This document shows positions 16,769-25,444 of a stretch of 64,000 bases of DNA, one piece after another. Position numbers and translations under genes: made by a program. Position 1 is the stretch's first letter. Each line of letters starts with the position of its first letter. The notes beneath the pieces were generated by a model. It ran no database searches. It had not been told where the DNA came from and saw only the letters and a program-made list of their open reading frames with translations. Source of the DNA: Limibacterium fermenti (GTDB lineage Bacteria; Bacteroidota; Bacteroidia; Bacteroidales; Dysgonomonadaceae); assembly GCF_041902845.1 (NCBI RefSeq), contig NZ_CP159486.1, positions 2,666,001-2,730,000 on the forward strand. Direction: 5' to 3'.

Positions 16769-18304
16769 TTATTTCCGGGTCAAATCAATCGGTATATACT
16801 GGGTTCTTCCATTGGGAGGATAGAAACCAGCTATCAATATCACTTTATCTTCGCGGGTAGATGTGGCCGCTACGATTCGTGAAATATCCCCCTCATTATT
16901 GACAGGCGCATTATTAATCCTCATAATAATAAAGCCTTTATTGATTCCTCCTTTTTTGAAAAGGCCCGAATTCTGAACCGAAACGACTTCCACACCACTA
17001 CTTATTCCTAATTGACGTTTCTTATCGACCGAAACCTCTTTGAAATCCGCGCCTAACAGTTGCACGCCATCGGAACCACGCATTATTTCGGTATTTCCTT
17101 CATCATTCTTAAGTTCTACGGTAAACGAACGTTCCTTTCCTTTACGATCGACCGTCACTTTAATTTTATCGCCGGGACGATATCGATTCAACTGGCTTTG
17201 CAATTCGGCAAAATTACGGATAGGTACATTATTAATAGCCGTAAGAATATCCCCTTTCTCGATACCGGCAGCTTTGGCAGCACTACGATCACTGAAATCT
17301 TCTACCAAAACCCCTTTTATTTGAGATAACTCACGCGCTTTATCAGGATCTCGCCGCCGAATCTCTTCAATATTGGGAACGGAAATCCCCAACATAGCAC
17401 GTTGTACGGTTCCGAACTCCTTTAAATCAGAAGCCACTTTTCCTGCGATCGAAATAGGAACGGCGAATGCATAACCGGTAAAATCTCCCGTTGAAGAATA
17501 AATCATCGTATTAATTCCCACTAATTCCCCTTTTGTATTTACTAATGCTCCGCCACTGTTTCCCCGGTTTACAGCCGCATCGACCTGAATAAAAGACTGA
17601 ATGCCTAAACTACCGTCTCCGACATTAGAGCGGTTTTTGGCACTTACGATACCGGCCGTCACAGTAGAAGTGAGATTAAACGGATTGCCAACCGCCAATA
17701 CCCACTCGCCGACCTTCAAAGCATCGGAATTGCCGAACGTGAGATACGGGAAATTATCTCCTTCGATTTTTAATAAAGCGATATCACTTTGCGAGTCGGT
17801 GCCCACAACCTTGGCGATAAACTCCCTATTGTCGTTTAAAGAAACCGACACTTCGGTAGCATTGGCCACTACGTGATTGTTCGTAATAATGTAACCGTCT
17901 TTCGAGATGATTACGCCGGATCCGAAGCCTAACTGTTCACGGGGCTCTCCGTATTGAAAATCGCGACCGCCGAATCCAAAAAGCAAATCTAACGGATTAA
18001 TGTATTCCTGTCGGCTTATCGATTTTGTTTTGACATGCACGACACCGTTTACCGAACGGGCCGCAGCTTCCGTAAAATCGGGATACCCTTCGGCTGTCGT
18101 CAAGTTGGTCAATGTCACATTCGGATCCTGCTTAAATGATGTCGCATATTCGCCGACATCCACCATGGAAAGAGAATTGTCCGATTGATTTCCAAAAGGC
18201 AACTGTTTCTTATTTATGGCATTGTAACCCAAAAGAGTTACCACGGAACTGAGTATCGCCACCACAATGATAACGAGTAAGTTTTTTGTATTTCCTATGT
18301 TCAT
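16769..18304 (-). CDS. DegQ/HtrA-type periplasmic serine protease Do
   Basis: 511 residues. The ATG at 18304 is chosen over one 57 bp upstream because the consensus -7 box at 18348-18355 lies between them and the N-terminus then begins MNIGNTKNLLVIIVV, a membrane anchor or uncleaved signal. The trypsin-like domain has His in TNNHVVANA, Asp in SDIALLKI and Ser in NRGNSGGALVN. Two PDZ domains follow (about 300-390 and 420-511). HtrA proteases degrade or chaperone misfolded envelope proteins. There is no obvious operon partner. Confidence 0.94.
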   Translation of the reverse strand: MNIGNTKNLLVIIVVAILSSVVTLLGYNAINKKQLPFGNQSDNSLSMVDVGEYATSFKQDPNVTLTNLTTAEGYPDFTEAAARSVNGVVHVKTKSISRQEYINPLDLLFGFGGRDFQYGEPREQLGFGSGVIISKDGYIITNNHVVANATEVSVSLNDNREFIAKVVGTDSQSDIALLKIEGDNFPYLTFGNSDALKVGEWVLAVGNPFNLTSTVTAGIVSAKNRSNVGDGSLGIQSFIQVDAAVNRGNSGGALVNTKGELVGINTMIYSSTGDFTGYAFAVPISIAGKVASDLKEFGTVQRAMLGISVPNIEEIRRRDPDKARELSQIKGVLVEDFSDRSAAKAAGIEKGDILTAINNVPIRNFAELQSQLNRYRPGDKIKVTVDRKGKERSFTVELKNDEGNTEIMRGSDGVQLLGADFKEVSVDKKRQLGISSGVEVVSVQNSGLFKKGGINKGFIIMRINNAPVNNEGDISRIVAATSTREDKVILIAGFYPPNGRTQYIPIDLTRK

Positions 18305-18347
18305 ATTAAACTGTTTTAGAATGTTCGTTTTAACATTTTTAGTTTCG

Positions 18348-18355
18348 CAAATATA
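18348..18355 (-). promoter_or_regulatory. -7 promoter box for htrA
   Basis: Minus strand TATATTTG matches TAnnTTTG; start near 18341 gives a ~37-nt leader and supports the chosen htrA start codon. Confidence 0.55.
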
Positions 18356-18485
18356 GAACAAAAAACATACAATAATTCTCTTTGGATTTTACTTTTTAAC
18401 ACTTTTAACGGAAAGAGTAAGCGATTAACCCGCTTTAACCCATTTATCTATTACAAAAGTTTGTACAATGACAAAATGGCACCTT

Positions 18486-19673
18486 TTAATAAGACCAATA
18501 CCTTTTATTATGCCCCCTCCCTTTGGCATATTTTCTAAGCCGAATATTACTGACAGGCTGAAAAAGATCGAAAAACAGCAAATTAATATGAAACTTTCCG
18601 GCATCGAACCATTTACTGCTTTTATTCAAAAGGATAAGTTGGGAACCATACCTCCCGACAAAAAGAAGAACCGCCAACAAAAACAAGAGACCGTTTCCGT
18701 TTAAGAAACTCCAGATCAATGTTCCCAGCAGCAACACATAAAAAGCATATTTCGAAAGTGTCTCCCAACGCCAAAAAGCAGAAGCCCCCCCTTTATAAAA
18801 ATGCCTCCCGTAAATATATCTCGATTTAAACATTTTCCAATCGGCAAAGCTCGTTATCGTGTCGGACTCCGTCATACTTTGGGGTGAAACAACGACTCCC
18901 GTATTATCAGAAGTCGCGACGCGATTGACAAAAAGGTCGTCCTCCCCGTCATTCATATTTAAAACCGACGAAAAGCCGTTCGCCTTGTAGAATAGTTGCT
19001 TCCGGTATGCCATATTGCGGCCATTCCCCATAAAGGGTTTATGCCGTAAAGCCATGGACAAATATTTGAGGCTGTAAATCAGATTATCAAATAATATAAA
19101 ATGCCGCATGGCGCACTTTTTCTTTATATGCAGCTTACAATAGCCGAGAACAATATCATTTCCTTTGATAAACTCGCGGGCAAACGCTTTAATCCATTGG
19201 TCGGAACAAGGTTTACAATACGCTTCGGTAAAAAGTAGAATATCATTCTTAGCCGCTTTGATGCCTAACATCAGCGCTAATTTCTTTTCATTTACTCTTT
19301 CCGCTTCCGCAGGGACATACGTATGATAAAGGTGCTCGTATTTTTGTTCGAGCGACTGGAGAAGTAAATCCGTCTCGAGGGTCGAGCCGCGATTGACGAC
19401 AATCACTTCGAAGCGCGGATAATCCTGTTCGAGAATAGCCGGAAGATTCTTAGCCAAATTTTCCGAATTGTCCCGTGAGGAGATAATCACCGATACACCC
19501 GGCCACTCAATACCCTCCTCATCCGGATGAGAATTTTTTTGTCCATGCGCATACGGCTTTCTATATAAGAAAAAAGAAAAAAATAATTGGGTCAGAAAGA
19601 AGAAAAGCAATGCGCTCACAAGACTCCATTCTATAACAGAGAACCCGGAAAAAGAAATAGTTGAAAAATCCAT
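18486..19673 (-). CDS. Family 2 glycosyltransferase, membrane-bound
   Basis: 395 residues with one N-terminal membrane span (about 12-35), a GT-A glycosyltransferase domain (about 52-290) and two C-terminal membrane spans. GVSVIISSRDNSENLAKNLP and FEVIVVNRGSTLETD are the nucleotide-sugar binding start of GT2 enzymes, and NDGEDDLFVNRVA resembles the ED.D acceptor-site motif. It resembles processive or lipid-linked sugar transferases; donor and product are unknown. It follows lysA by seven bases, so it is co-transcribed with it, although no functional link is evident. Confidence 0.87.
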   Translation of the reverse strand: MDFSTISFSGFSVIEWSLVSALLFFFLTQLFFSFFLYRKPYAHGQKNSHPDEEGIEWPGVSVIISSRDNSENLAKNLPAILEQDYPRFEVIVVNRGSTLETDLLLQSLEQKYEHLYHTYVPAEAERVNEKKLALMLGIKAAKNDILLFTEAYCKPCSDQWIKAFAREFIKGNDIVLGYCKLHIKKKCAMRHFILFDNLIYSLKYLSMALRHKPFMGNGRNMAYRKQLFYKANGFSSVLNMNDGEDDLFVNRVATSDNTGVVVSPQSMTESDTITSFADWKMFKSRYIYGRHFYKGGASAFWRWETLSKYAFYVLLLGTLIWSFLNGNGLLFLLAVLLFVGRYGSQLILLNKSSKWFDAGKFHINLLFFDLFQPVSNIRLRKYAKGRGHNKRYWSY

Positions 19674-19680
19674 TTTATAT

Positions 19681-20838
19681 TTATAGAGAATCGGAGAAGT
19701 ACGATTTCGGAAGCTCCCGGCAATTATAGTGAGAAGCCATCACCTCTCCATACGCCCCGGCCGACCGAATAGCGATTAAATCACCCCTTTTCGCTTCGTT
19801 TAAAGAAATATCCTGCGCAAACACATCGCTCGACTCACAAATCGGGCCGACCACATCGTAGGTGGTATATTCTTGATCGGAACCGATATTCTCAATGTGA
19901 TGAAAAGCTTTATATAAAGCAGGACGAATTAAATCGGTCATTCCCGCATCGACAATCAGAAATTTTTTATTGATTCCCTCTTTTATATAGGTAGCACGGG
20001 TGATGAGGGAACCGCAAGGAGCCACCATCGAACGTCCCAATTCGAAATGCAACGCTTGCCCGTCATCCATTGTGAGATACTTCTCGAATAACCGAAAGTA
20101 AGATTCAAAATCGGCGATAGGATAATGATTGGGATGTTGATAATTAATTCCTAACCCTCCACCGACATTTATCAGCGGCAGAACCGCTCCCCAACTCTTT
20201 AACCGCTGCCGAAACTCAATGGCTTTTACACAGAGGTCCTCAAACGAGGACAAGTCGGTAATCTGAGAGCCGATATGAAAATGAATGCCGATTAACTCGA
20301 TATGCGAATACGCCCCGATCATTTCCAAGGCTTTCGGCAGATCGCGTTCATTCAAGCCGAACTTGTTCTCTTGCAATCCCGTAGTAATGTAACGATGGGT
20401 ATGGGCATCCACATTCGGATTGATCCGTAAAGCAATACGCGCCGTCTTCCCTTTTTCGGAAGCAAGCGTTTCAATGACTTCCAACTCAGGCAACGATTCT
20501 ACATTAAAGCAAAAAATATCGTTATCGAGGCCGATACGGATTTCCTTATCCGTCTTACCGACACCGGCAAACACAATCTTCGAGGCATCAAAGCCACACT
20601 CCAAGGCGCGGAGGACTTCATTCCCGCTGACACAATCCGCCCCGAATCCGTAAGCGGCTATTGCTTTTAATATCCGGGGATTGGCATTCGCCTTAACGGC
20701 ATAATGAACGTGGAAGTTTTTATCCTTTACCGCTGTTTTAACGGTGTCGAGCGTCTTGTGCAATAACTCGATATCGTAATAATAAAAAGGAGTTTCTATC
20801 GATTGGAACTTTTCTACAGGGAATTGACCTTTAATCAT
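19681..20838 (-). CDS. lysA: Diaminopimelate decarboxylase
   Basis: Decarboxylates meso-diaminopimelate to L-lysine, the last step of lysine synthesis; PLP enzyme of the fold III group. 385 residues with the PLP lysine in VHYAVKANANPRIL, the GADCVSGNE segment, GIHFHIGSQI, and the C-terminal CESSDVFAQD loop containing the active-site Cys. Normal length. First gene of a two-gene operon with a glycosyltransferase; a -7 box lies 75 bp upstream, inside the gap before miaA. Confidence 0.95.
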   Translation of the reverse strand: MIKGQFPVEKFQSIETPFYYYDIELLHKTLDTVKTAVKDKNFHVHYAVKANANPRILKAIAAYGFGADCVSGNEVLRALECGFDASKIVFAGVGKTDKEIRIGLDNDIFCFNVESLPELEVIETLASEKGKTARIALRINPNVDAHTHRYITTGLQENKFGLNERDLPKALEMIGAYSHIELIGIHFHIGSQITDLSSFEDLCVKAIEFRQRLKSWGAVLPLINVGGGLGINYQHPNHYPIADFESYFRLFEKYLTMDDGQALHFELGRSMVAPCGSLITRATYIKEGINKKFLIVDAGMTDLIRPALYKAFHHIENIGSDQEYTTYDVVGPICESSDVFAQDISLNEAKRGDLIAIRSAGAYGEVMASHYNCRELPKSYFSDSL

Positions 20839-20912
20839 TTTATCTATAAATAATGAATCGTCTGAGTGAACCGAAACGGAGGGAAGCGTCCGGCTTTATC
20901 CGTTTCGAGATG

Positions 20913-20920
20913 CAAAAATA
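20913..20920 (-). promoter_or_regulatory. -7 promoter box for lysA
   Basis: Minus strand TATTTTTG fits TAnnTTTG; leader of about 68 nt predicted. Confidence 0.45.
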
Positions 20921-20951
20921 CGATTTTTCTCTTTCAGCACCTCAAAATCGC

Positions 20952-21869
20952 TTAACTATCTTTCAGTCCATCGAGATAAGAAAACGCTTTCTCCAACTTT
21001 TGAGACATCGGAAGAGACGCTTCGATCCAATGGATGGTAAATCCACGGCGTTCCATTCCTCTAAACCAGGTCATTTGCCGCTTGGCAAACTGATGAATGG
21101 CCGTCTCGAGTTGCGAAAACATTTCGCCATAAGACAACCGCCCGATGACATAAAGCGTAAGATATTTATATTCCAAACCATAATAAAGGAGGTCTTCGGC
21201 TGTAAGGCCGCCAGCGAGCAATCGCTCCACTTCCTGAACCATCCCCTCTTCCAGCCGCGTGCGGAGGCGTGAGGTAATGCGCGCCCGTCTTTCCTCGCGA
21301 TCGATATGAATGCCGAAAATAACACTTTCCAATGCCGGGAAATCGCACACGCCTACAACTTGCCTTGCCTGGAAATCGGCAATCTCGATAGCCCGGATCG
21401 CCCGCTTTTCCGTGTCGATATCCGTCGTATTATGCAGCGTTTTATATCCTCGCAAAATACCGGCTAATTCGGGCAACGACTTCCCCTCGAGCGAATGCCT
21501 CAATGCCGTATTGACAGGCACATCGGGAAGATGATATCCTTTCAGAACCGATTCGATATACAGGCCCGTTCCTCCGCACAAAACAGGTGTTTTGCCGCGT
21601 GCGACGATATCGGCATACACCCGGTGGAAATCATGCTGATAGTGATAAAGCGTATATTTATCTCCCGCATCGCGAATGTCGATAAGATGATAGGGAATTT
21701 CGACACCCTCAATCGTGTAATCCGACAGGTCTTTGCCGGTGCCGATATCCATGCCTCGATACACTTGCCGTGAATCACCGCTGATTATCTCGCCTCCGAC
21801 ACGATATGCCAATTGCGTTGCAAAGGACGTCTTTCCGCTGGCCGTTGGCCCAAGAACTGTTATAAGCAT
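20952..21869 (-). CDS. miaA: tRNA dimethylallyltransferase
   Basis: Transfers a dimethylallyl group to A37 of tRNAs reading UNN codons. 305 residues with the P-loop GPTASGKTSFA (7-17), the SGDSRQVYRGMDIGTGK segment containing the catalytic Asp, and CGGTGLYIESVLKGY. It is the last gene of a likely operon lemA-TPM-TPM-miaA, lying 17 bp after the glycine-rich TPM gene. Bacteroidales often carry two miaA copies; this could be either one. Confidence 0.93.
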   Translation of the reverse strand: MLITVLGPTASGKTSFATQLAYRVGGEIISGDSRQVYRGMDIGTGKDLSDYTIEGVEIPYHLIDIRDAGDKYTLYHYQHDFHRVYADIVARGKTPVLCGGTGLYIESVLKGYHLPDVPVNTALRHSLEGKSLPELAGILRGYKTLHNTTDIDTEKRAIRAIEIADFQARQVVGVCDFPALESVIFGIHIDREERRARITSRLRTRLEEGMVQEVERLLAGGLTAEDLLYYGLEYKYLTLYVIGRLSYGEMFSQLETAIHQFAKRQMTWFRGMERRGFTIHWIEASLPMSQKLEKAFSYLDGLKDS

Positions 21870-21886
21870 TGTCCATTCTCCATTTT

Positions 21887-22669
21887 TTACCAGCTTCCCC
21901 CGGCGCCGCCGCCACCGAAACTTCCGCCGCCTCCGCCGCCGAAGCCACCACCCCCAAAACCTCCGCCGCCACTACCACGACCGAAGACAGGCGGTATGAA
22001 TATCGGACCGCCACCGCCGCGATGATGTCCGTCGCCGTCGATATGCTGGTCGCCACCGCCGCCGAAAAATATCCGCAGGAAAAGGATTAAAAAGAAAACA
22101 ATAATGATAATTGCTACGAGCGGAATCTTGCCTTCCGAATCCTCTTCATCGGCATCATATTCTCCGGAAAGGCGTGCAATCATCACATCGATAGCCGCAT
22201 TCACACCGCCGAAATAATCATTCTCCTGAAAATAAGGGATCATTTCATTACGCACGATACGGCCGGCAAAAGCATCATTGATGAGAGCTTCCAGTCCGTA
22301 TCCGGTGGCAATAAAGGCCTGCCCGCGACTATCGCCGTTTTTGGGTTTGATGAGGATAACCGCACCGTTATCTTTATCGGCCCGGCCTATGCCCCACTCT
22401 TCCCCCAGGCGAAAAGCAAAATCCGATATGGCATATCCTTTCAGATCGCCGACGGTAACGACATAAATTTGCGTGGAAGTCGAATCGTTATAAGCCAAGA
22501 GTTTTTGTTCGAGCGCCTGCTGTTCTACGGAAGAAAAGATACCGGCGAAATCGTTTACCAACCGTGGCGGCGACATCGGTTCGGGAATATCCTGTCCCGA
22601 TACAAACGACGCACACCAGAGGAAGAATGCTACCGTCAGAAAAAACTTACTCTTCAATAATAACCTCAT
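21887..22669 (-). CDS. TPM domain membrane protein with glycine-rich tail
   Basis: 260 residues: signal peptide (to about residue 25, ending VSGQ), TPM domain (about 35-180; LVNDFAGIFSSVEQQALEQKL, STQIYVVTVGDLKGY), one membrane span (LVAIIIIVFFLILFLRIFF) and a C-terminal tail of almost pure Gly/Ser with Phe. The TPM fold (PF04536) has been linked to phosphatase activity and photosystem repair in plants, but bacterial roles are unclear. It occurs beside lemA in many bacteria. Its start overlaps the end of the upstream TPM gene by 23 bp. Confidence 0.88.
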   Translation of the reverse strand: MRLLLKSKFFLTVAFFLWCASFVSGQDIPEPMSPPRLVNDFAGIFSSVEQQALEQKLLAYNDSTSTQIYVVTVGDLKGYAISDFAFRLGEEWGIGRADKDNGAVILIKPKNGDSRGQAFIATGYGLEALINDAFAGRIVRNEMIPYFQENDYFGGVNAAIDVMIARLSGEYDADEEDSEGKIPLVAIIIIVFFLILFLRIFFGGGGDQHIDGDGHHRGGGGPIFIPPVFGRGSGGGGFGGGGFGGGGGGSFGGGGAGGSW

Positions 22670-23069
22670 CGCTCAATTCGTTTATATCGTCTTTTTCGAC
22701 CGGAAAAGCCACCCGTATCAATTCTCCGGTTTTTTCCACCGCCCGGCAAATGCCCTCCACAATCTTATCTTGCCGAAAAAACAAAAGCATCTCCTGCAAC
22801 GTCTCTTCCCAAAAGCCTTCCGTGGCGATGCGGTTAATGCCGCTGTCGCCGACAATAGCCGCTTTATGGTCGGTGGGAGAAACATAAATCAACACCGAAT
22901 TGTGCCATTGCGTGACGTGCATCTTCAAACTGCGAAACTTAGCCGCAGCGGCGTCCAGCGGCTCGCCTTTGCACGAGGCGGCAATACACACCCTTATCTC
23001 TCCTGAAGTTTGCTTTTCGGCCGCCCTGATGGCAGCAGAAATCTGCTCCAACGCTTGTTTTTTCAACAT
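22647..23069 (-). CDS. Cytoplasmic TPM domain protein
   Basis: 140 residues, a TPM domain without signal peptide or tail. It has the TSGEIRVCIAASCKG strand, HNSVLIYVSPTDHKAAIVGD and a C-terminal helix ahead of an acidic end (DEVIIEE). It sits between lemA (42 bp upstream) and the exported TPM protein, an arrangement lemA-TPM-TPM that is common in Bacteroidota. Function unknown; the pairing of one exported and one internal TPM domain suggests joint action in envelope maintenance, which is inference. Confidence 0.85.
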   Translation of the reverse strand: MLKKQALEQISAAIRAAEKQTSGEIRVCIAASCKGEPLDAAAAKFRSLKMHVTQWHNSVLIYVSPTDHKAAIVGDSGINRIATEGFWEETLQEMLLFFRQDKIVEGICRAVEKTGELIRVAFPVEKDDINELSDEVIIEE

Positions 23070-23111
23070 TTTTCTTTATGGATTGAGAAGTTTTTCTGCC
23101 AATATAAATTG

Positions 23112-23690
23112 TCAGAACTGTACTTGCGGGGCCGTTTGTGCAGCATCGCTCGCCTGAAAATATCCTTTGGGTTTAAAGCCGAACCATCCGGCATAAATCA
23201 CCCTCGGGAACTGACGGATATAGCGATTATAATCCTGCGCGGACTGATTAAATTTATTCCGTTCCACCGATATCCGGTTTTCGGTGCCGGCCAGTTCATC
23301 CTGCAATCCCAAGAAATTCTGATTCGCCTTTAACTCCGGATAATTTTCCTGAATCAACAGCAAGCGTCCGATGGCGGAACTCAATTCGCCCTGCGCCTGT
23401 TGATATTGCTGAAGCGATTCTTCGGTCAGATTCTCGGGGTCGACCGTAATCTGGGTTGCTTTCGAACGGGCTTCGGTGACTTGCGTAAATGTTTCCTGCT
23501 CATGTTCGGCATAGCCTTTCACGGTCGCTACCAGGTTGGGGATTAAGTCCGCACGCCGTTGATAGGCATTTTGCACGTTTCCCCACTGTGCCGTAACCGA
23601 TTCCTGCTTCTCGACCATGGCGTTATATCCGCAACTCGAAAGAGAAGCACCTGCAATCAGTATCAAAAGAATGTACTTAAAATTTTTCAT
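23112..23690 (-). CDS. lemA: LemA family lipoprotein
   Basis: 192 residues. The N-terminus MKNFKYILLILIAGASLSSC has a lipobox with Cys20, so it is probably lipidated. The LemA core follows: QWGNVQNAYQRRADLIPNLVATVKGYAEHE, then long helices (EARSKATQ ... LIQENYPELKANQNF) and the final FNQSAQDYNRYIRQFPRVI. LemA proteins form helical bundles of unknown function. First gene of the lemA-TPM-TPM-miaA operon, with a -7 box 32 bp before the start. Confidence 0.92.
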   Translation of the reverse strand: MKNFKYILLILIAGASLSSCGYNAMVEKQESVTAQWGNVQNAYQRRADLIPNLVATVKGYAEHEQETFTQVTEARSKATQITVDPENLTEESLQQYQQAQGELSSAIGRLLLIQENYPELKANQNFLGLQDELAGTENRISVERNKFNQSAQDYNRYIRQFPRVIYAGWFGFKPKGYFQASDAAQTAPQVQF

Positions 23691-23722
23691 TGTTCTGTTT
23701 GTGTTTGATTAATATGTCCGTA

Positions 23723-23730
23723 CAAAGATA
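23723..23730 (-). promoter_or_regulatory. -7 promoter box for the lemA operon
   Basis: Minus strand TATCTTTG fits TAnnTTTG; leader of about 26 nt predicted. Confidence 0.55.
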
Positions 23731-23808
23731 AAATATTTTGTTTAAATGAATGTATAATAAACGTTTCCCTTCGACAAAAGTTTATCTTTCCGTCAAACGG
23801 AGTATCGG

Positions 23809-24690
23809 CTAATCTCTTTTTGAATAGACATTCTGAAAAACGCCATTCGTATCCAAATGGTTTGCCGTAAATTGAATAGGTTCGCCGAAATCCTCTCCGG
23901 TAAACTCTTTCCTGAAATAATCCATGACGAATTCCAAAGGATTATCGGAATCGGCCGGCGGTAATTCTTTTTGTCCCATTAACAGGGTTCGGATAACGCA
24001 ATTCGCTAATACCGACTGCGTTTTTTCGCTCAAGGCCGCGTTCCCTTTCTCGAGAGCCAGCGCCTCTGAAACAGCCCGACGGACAACATCATACGGCAAA
24101 TCGGATTCGACCAGCACCGTTGCTTTCCGTCCGTATTGCAGCGAATTGACATAGACCAATTCCCCGGCACGGGTGAGGGTGGCTTCATCGTTAGTCAGCG
24201 ACGGGCAGGGATAATCCATTATGACAGAAAAGAACACTTGCGTGATATCGACCATCAGAAGCGTTTTTTTGGTTTTCCACTCCGTCGGAAGATGGAAATA
24301 GACCGCGGGGTCTACGTCTTGCCCGAAAGCAAGAGACACTTGCCGGTAAGAAGACAATTCGATCGAATTATAGGAGAAACTTTCACTTTGCGAAAACCCT
24401 TTCGTATCTTTTAATCTATTTGATAATGAATCCGCCATGGCCTTATAGGAAGGACGGAAATCGAAGGTAAGAGAGGGAATACTCGTGACGGCTACTTTTA
24501 TATCATTCAGCGGCACATCGACCATACGATAGCTTTTTTCGTTGATACTTGCGGGCTCAAAAATCGCGCCGATAAACAGTTGGCCCGGATTTTTCACGCC
24601 GAATCCGATCGATGTATGATATTGAGCTTTGACAACACCCGGCACCCTGACCATCAGTATCGACAAAAAAAGAATGTACTTTATTTTCAT
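23809..24690 (-). CDS. Short cholesterol-dependent-cytolysin-like protein (no domain 4)
   Basis: 293 residues with a signal peptide ending near VKAQ (residue 23). By eye it follows the order of landmarks in thiol-activated cytolysins. PGQLFIGAI (35-43) resembles the PGALL segment, QVFFSVIMDYP (151-161) the 'xxFYTVSVD' strand, LVYVNSLQYGRKATVLVES (178-196) the conserved 'ISxVAYGRxIxxKxES' block, and GEPIQFTANHLDTNGVF (269-285) the 'PISYTxxxLKDN' strand. It then stops, so the cholesterol-binding domain 4 with its Trp-rich undecapeptide is absent. CDC-like proteins are known in Bacteroidota; this would be a short form. It is co-transcribed with the upstream lipoprotein (18-bp gap). Pore formation is not shown. 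Confidence 0.65.
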   Translation of the reverse strand: MKIKYILFLSILMVRVPGVVKAQYHTSIGFGVKNPGQLFIGAIFEPASINEKSYRMVDVPLNDIKVAVTSIPSLTFDFRPSYKAMADSLSNRLKDTKGFSQSESFSYNSIELSSYRQVSLAFGQDVDPAVYFHLPTEWKTKKTLLMVDITQVFFSVIMDYPCPSLTNDEATLTRAGELVYVNSLQYGRKATVLVESDLPYDVVRRAVSEALALEKGNAALSEKTQSVLANCVIRTLLMGQKELPPADSDNPLEFVMDYFRKEFTGEDFGEPIQFTANHLDTNGVFQNVYSKRD

Positions 24691-24708
24691 TTTGCTTAAA
24701 ACGTTCGG

Positions 24709-25338
24709 TTATTGATTATCGGTTGTTTTCTTAAAGATGAAATGCATTTGCAACCACACATAGGAAAATGCCGCCTTATCATCAGAAGTGGAGGGGAGGC
24801 CTTCGTAAGAAACAAGCGAATAGTCCTGCCCTATATTGGAAAGAAATCGTTGACTGTCGGCGCTCCTTTCGATGAAGAAGCCGGTATTGATGAAGAACCG
24901 TTCCTCATCGAACTTTTCACCGGCATACAGCCATTGTTCAGGATCGGAACGAAGAAGCAATAAGTCATTTCCGTCCCATTTATATTTGAATTTTTCTTCG
25001 ATATCGTTTTTCTTTTGGATAACAATTGAATCTTTCGTCAACTGAATCTTTTGGGGAGTCGCCCATTCGACACGACGTCCAAAAAGATCCGTAATATTTT
25101 CTTTGGAGAACTTCTCGGTCTTTTGGCCCTGAATACGACGGAAATCGAGAACCTGAGAATCGACGTACACATACGTGAAAAGTTCCGGAGATTTGACTTC
25201 CGGCTCAGGGGGAGAAGGAAGCGATTCCTTCCGACAAGAAGAGAACGATACGAACACCGCCGTTACAAACACAGCAAATAATATTTCGGATATACCAGAA
25301 TATGAGTGTGCTCGGAATAATTTCTGAAAAAGAGTCAT
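24709..25338 (-). CDS. Putative lipoprotein partner of the cytolysin-like protein
   Basis: 209 residues. A long N-terminal segment with a membrane stretch (ISEILFAVFVTAVFVSF) runs to a lipobox-like SFSSC (Cys35) and a proline-rich linker, then a soluble beta-rich domain (FTYVYVDSQVLDF ... IVIQKKNDIEEKFKYKWDG ... QMHFIFKKTT). I recognise no family. It begins 25 nt after a predicted transcription start and ends 18 bp before the cytolysin-like gene, so both are made from one mRNA. A surface or periplasmic partner, receptor or inhibitor of the cytolysin-like protein is a reasonable guess only. Confidence 0.7.
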   Translation of the reverse strand: MTLFQKLFRAHSYSGISEILFAVFVTAVFVSFSSCRKESLPSPPEPEVKSPELFTYVYVDSQVLDFRRIQGQKTEKFSKENITDLFGRRVEWATPQKIQLTKDSIVIQKKNDIEEKFKYKWDGNDLLLLRSDPEQWLYAGEKFDEERFFINTGFFIERSADSQRFLSNIGQDYSLVSYEGLPSTSDDKAAFSYVWLQMHFIFKKTTDNQ

Positions 25339-25369
25339 TGTATTATTATATTATTATTCATCTTCGCAA

Positions 25370-25377
25370 CAAAGATA
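25370..25377 (-). promoter_or_regulatory. -7 promoter box for the lipoprotein/cytolysin-like operon
   Basis: Minus strand TATCTTTG fits TAnnTTTG and precedes the lipoprotein start by about 32 bp. Confidence 0.55.
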
Positions 25378-25444
25378 AAGATACCGGCAAAGGTATAAAA
25401 TAAATACAGACTTCCTCTTTTCTCCAAGAAAAACAACGCCAAAG

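Noticed and set aside
21733..22090. Proline-rich plus-strand open frames
   Set aside because: They mirror the Gly-rich tail of the TPM protein on the minus strand.
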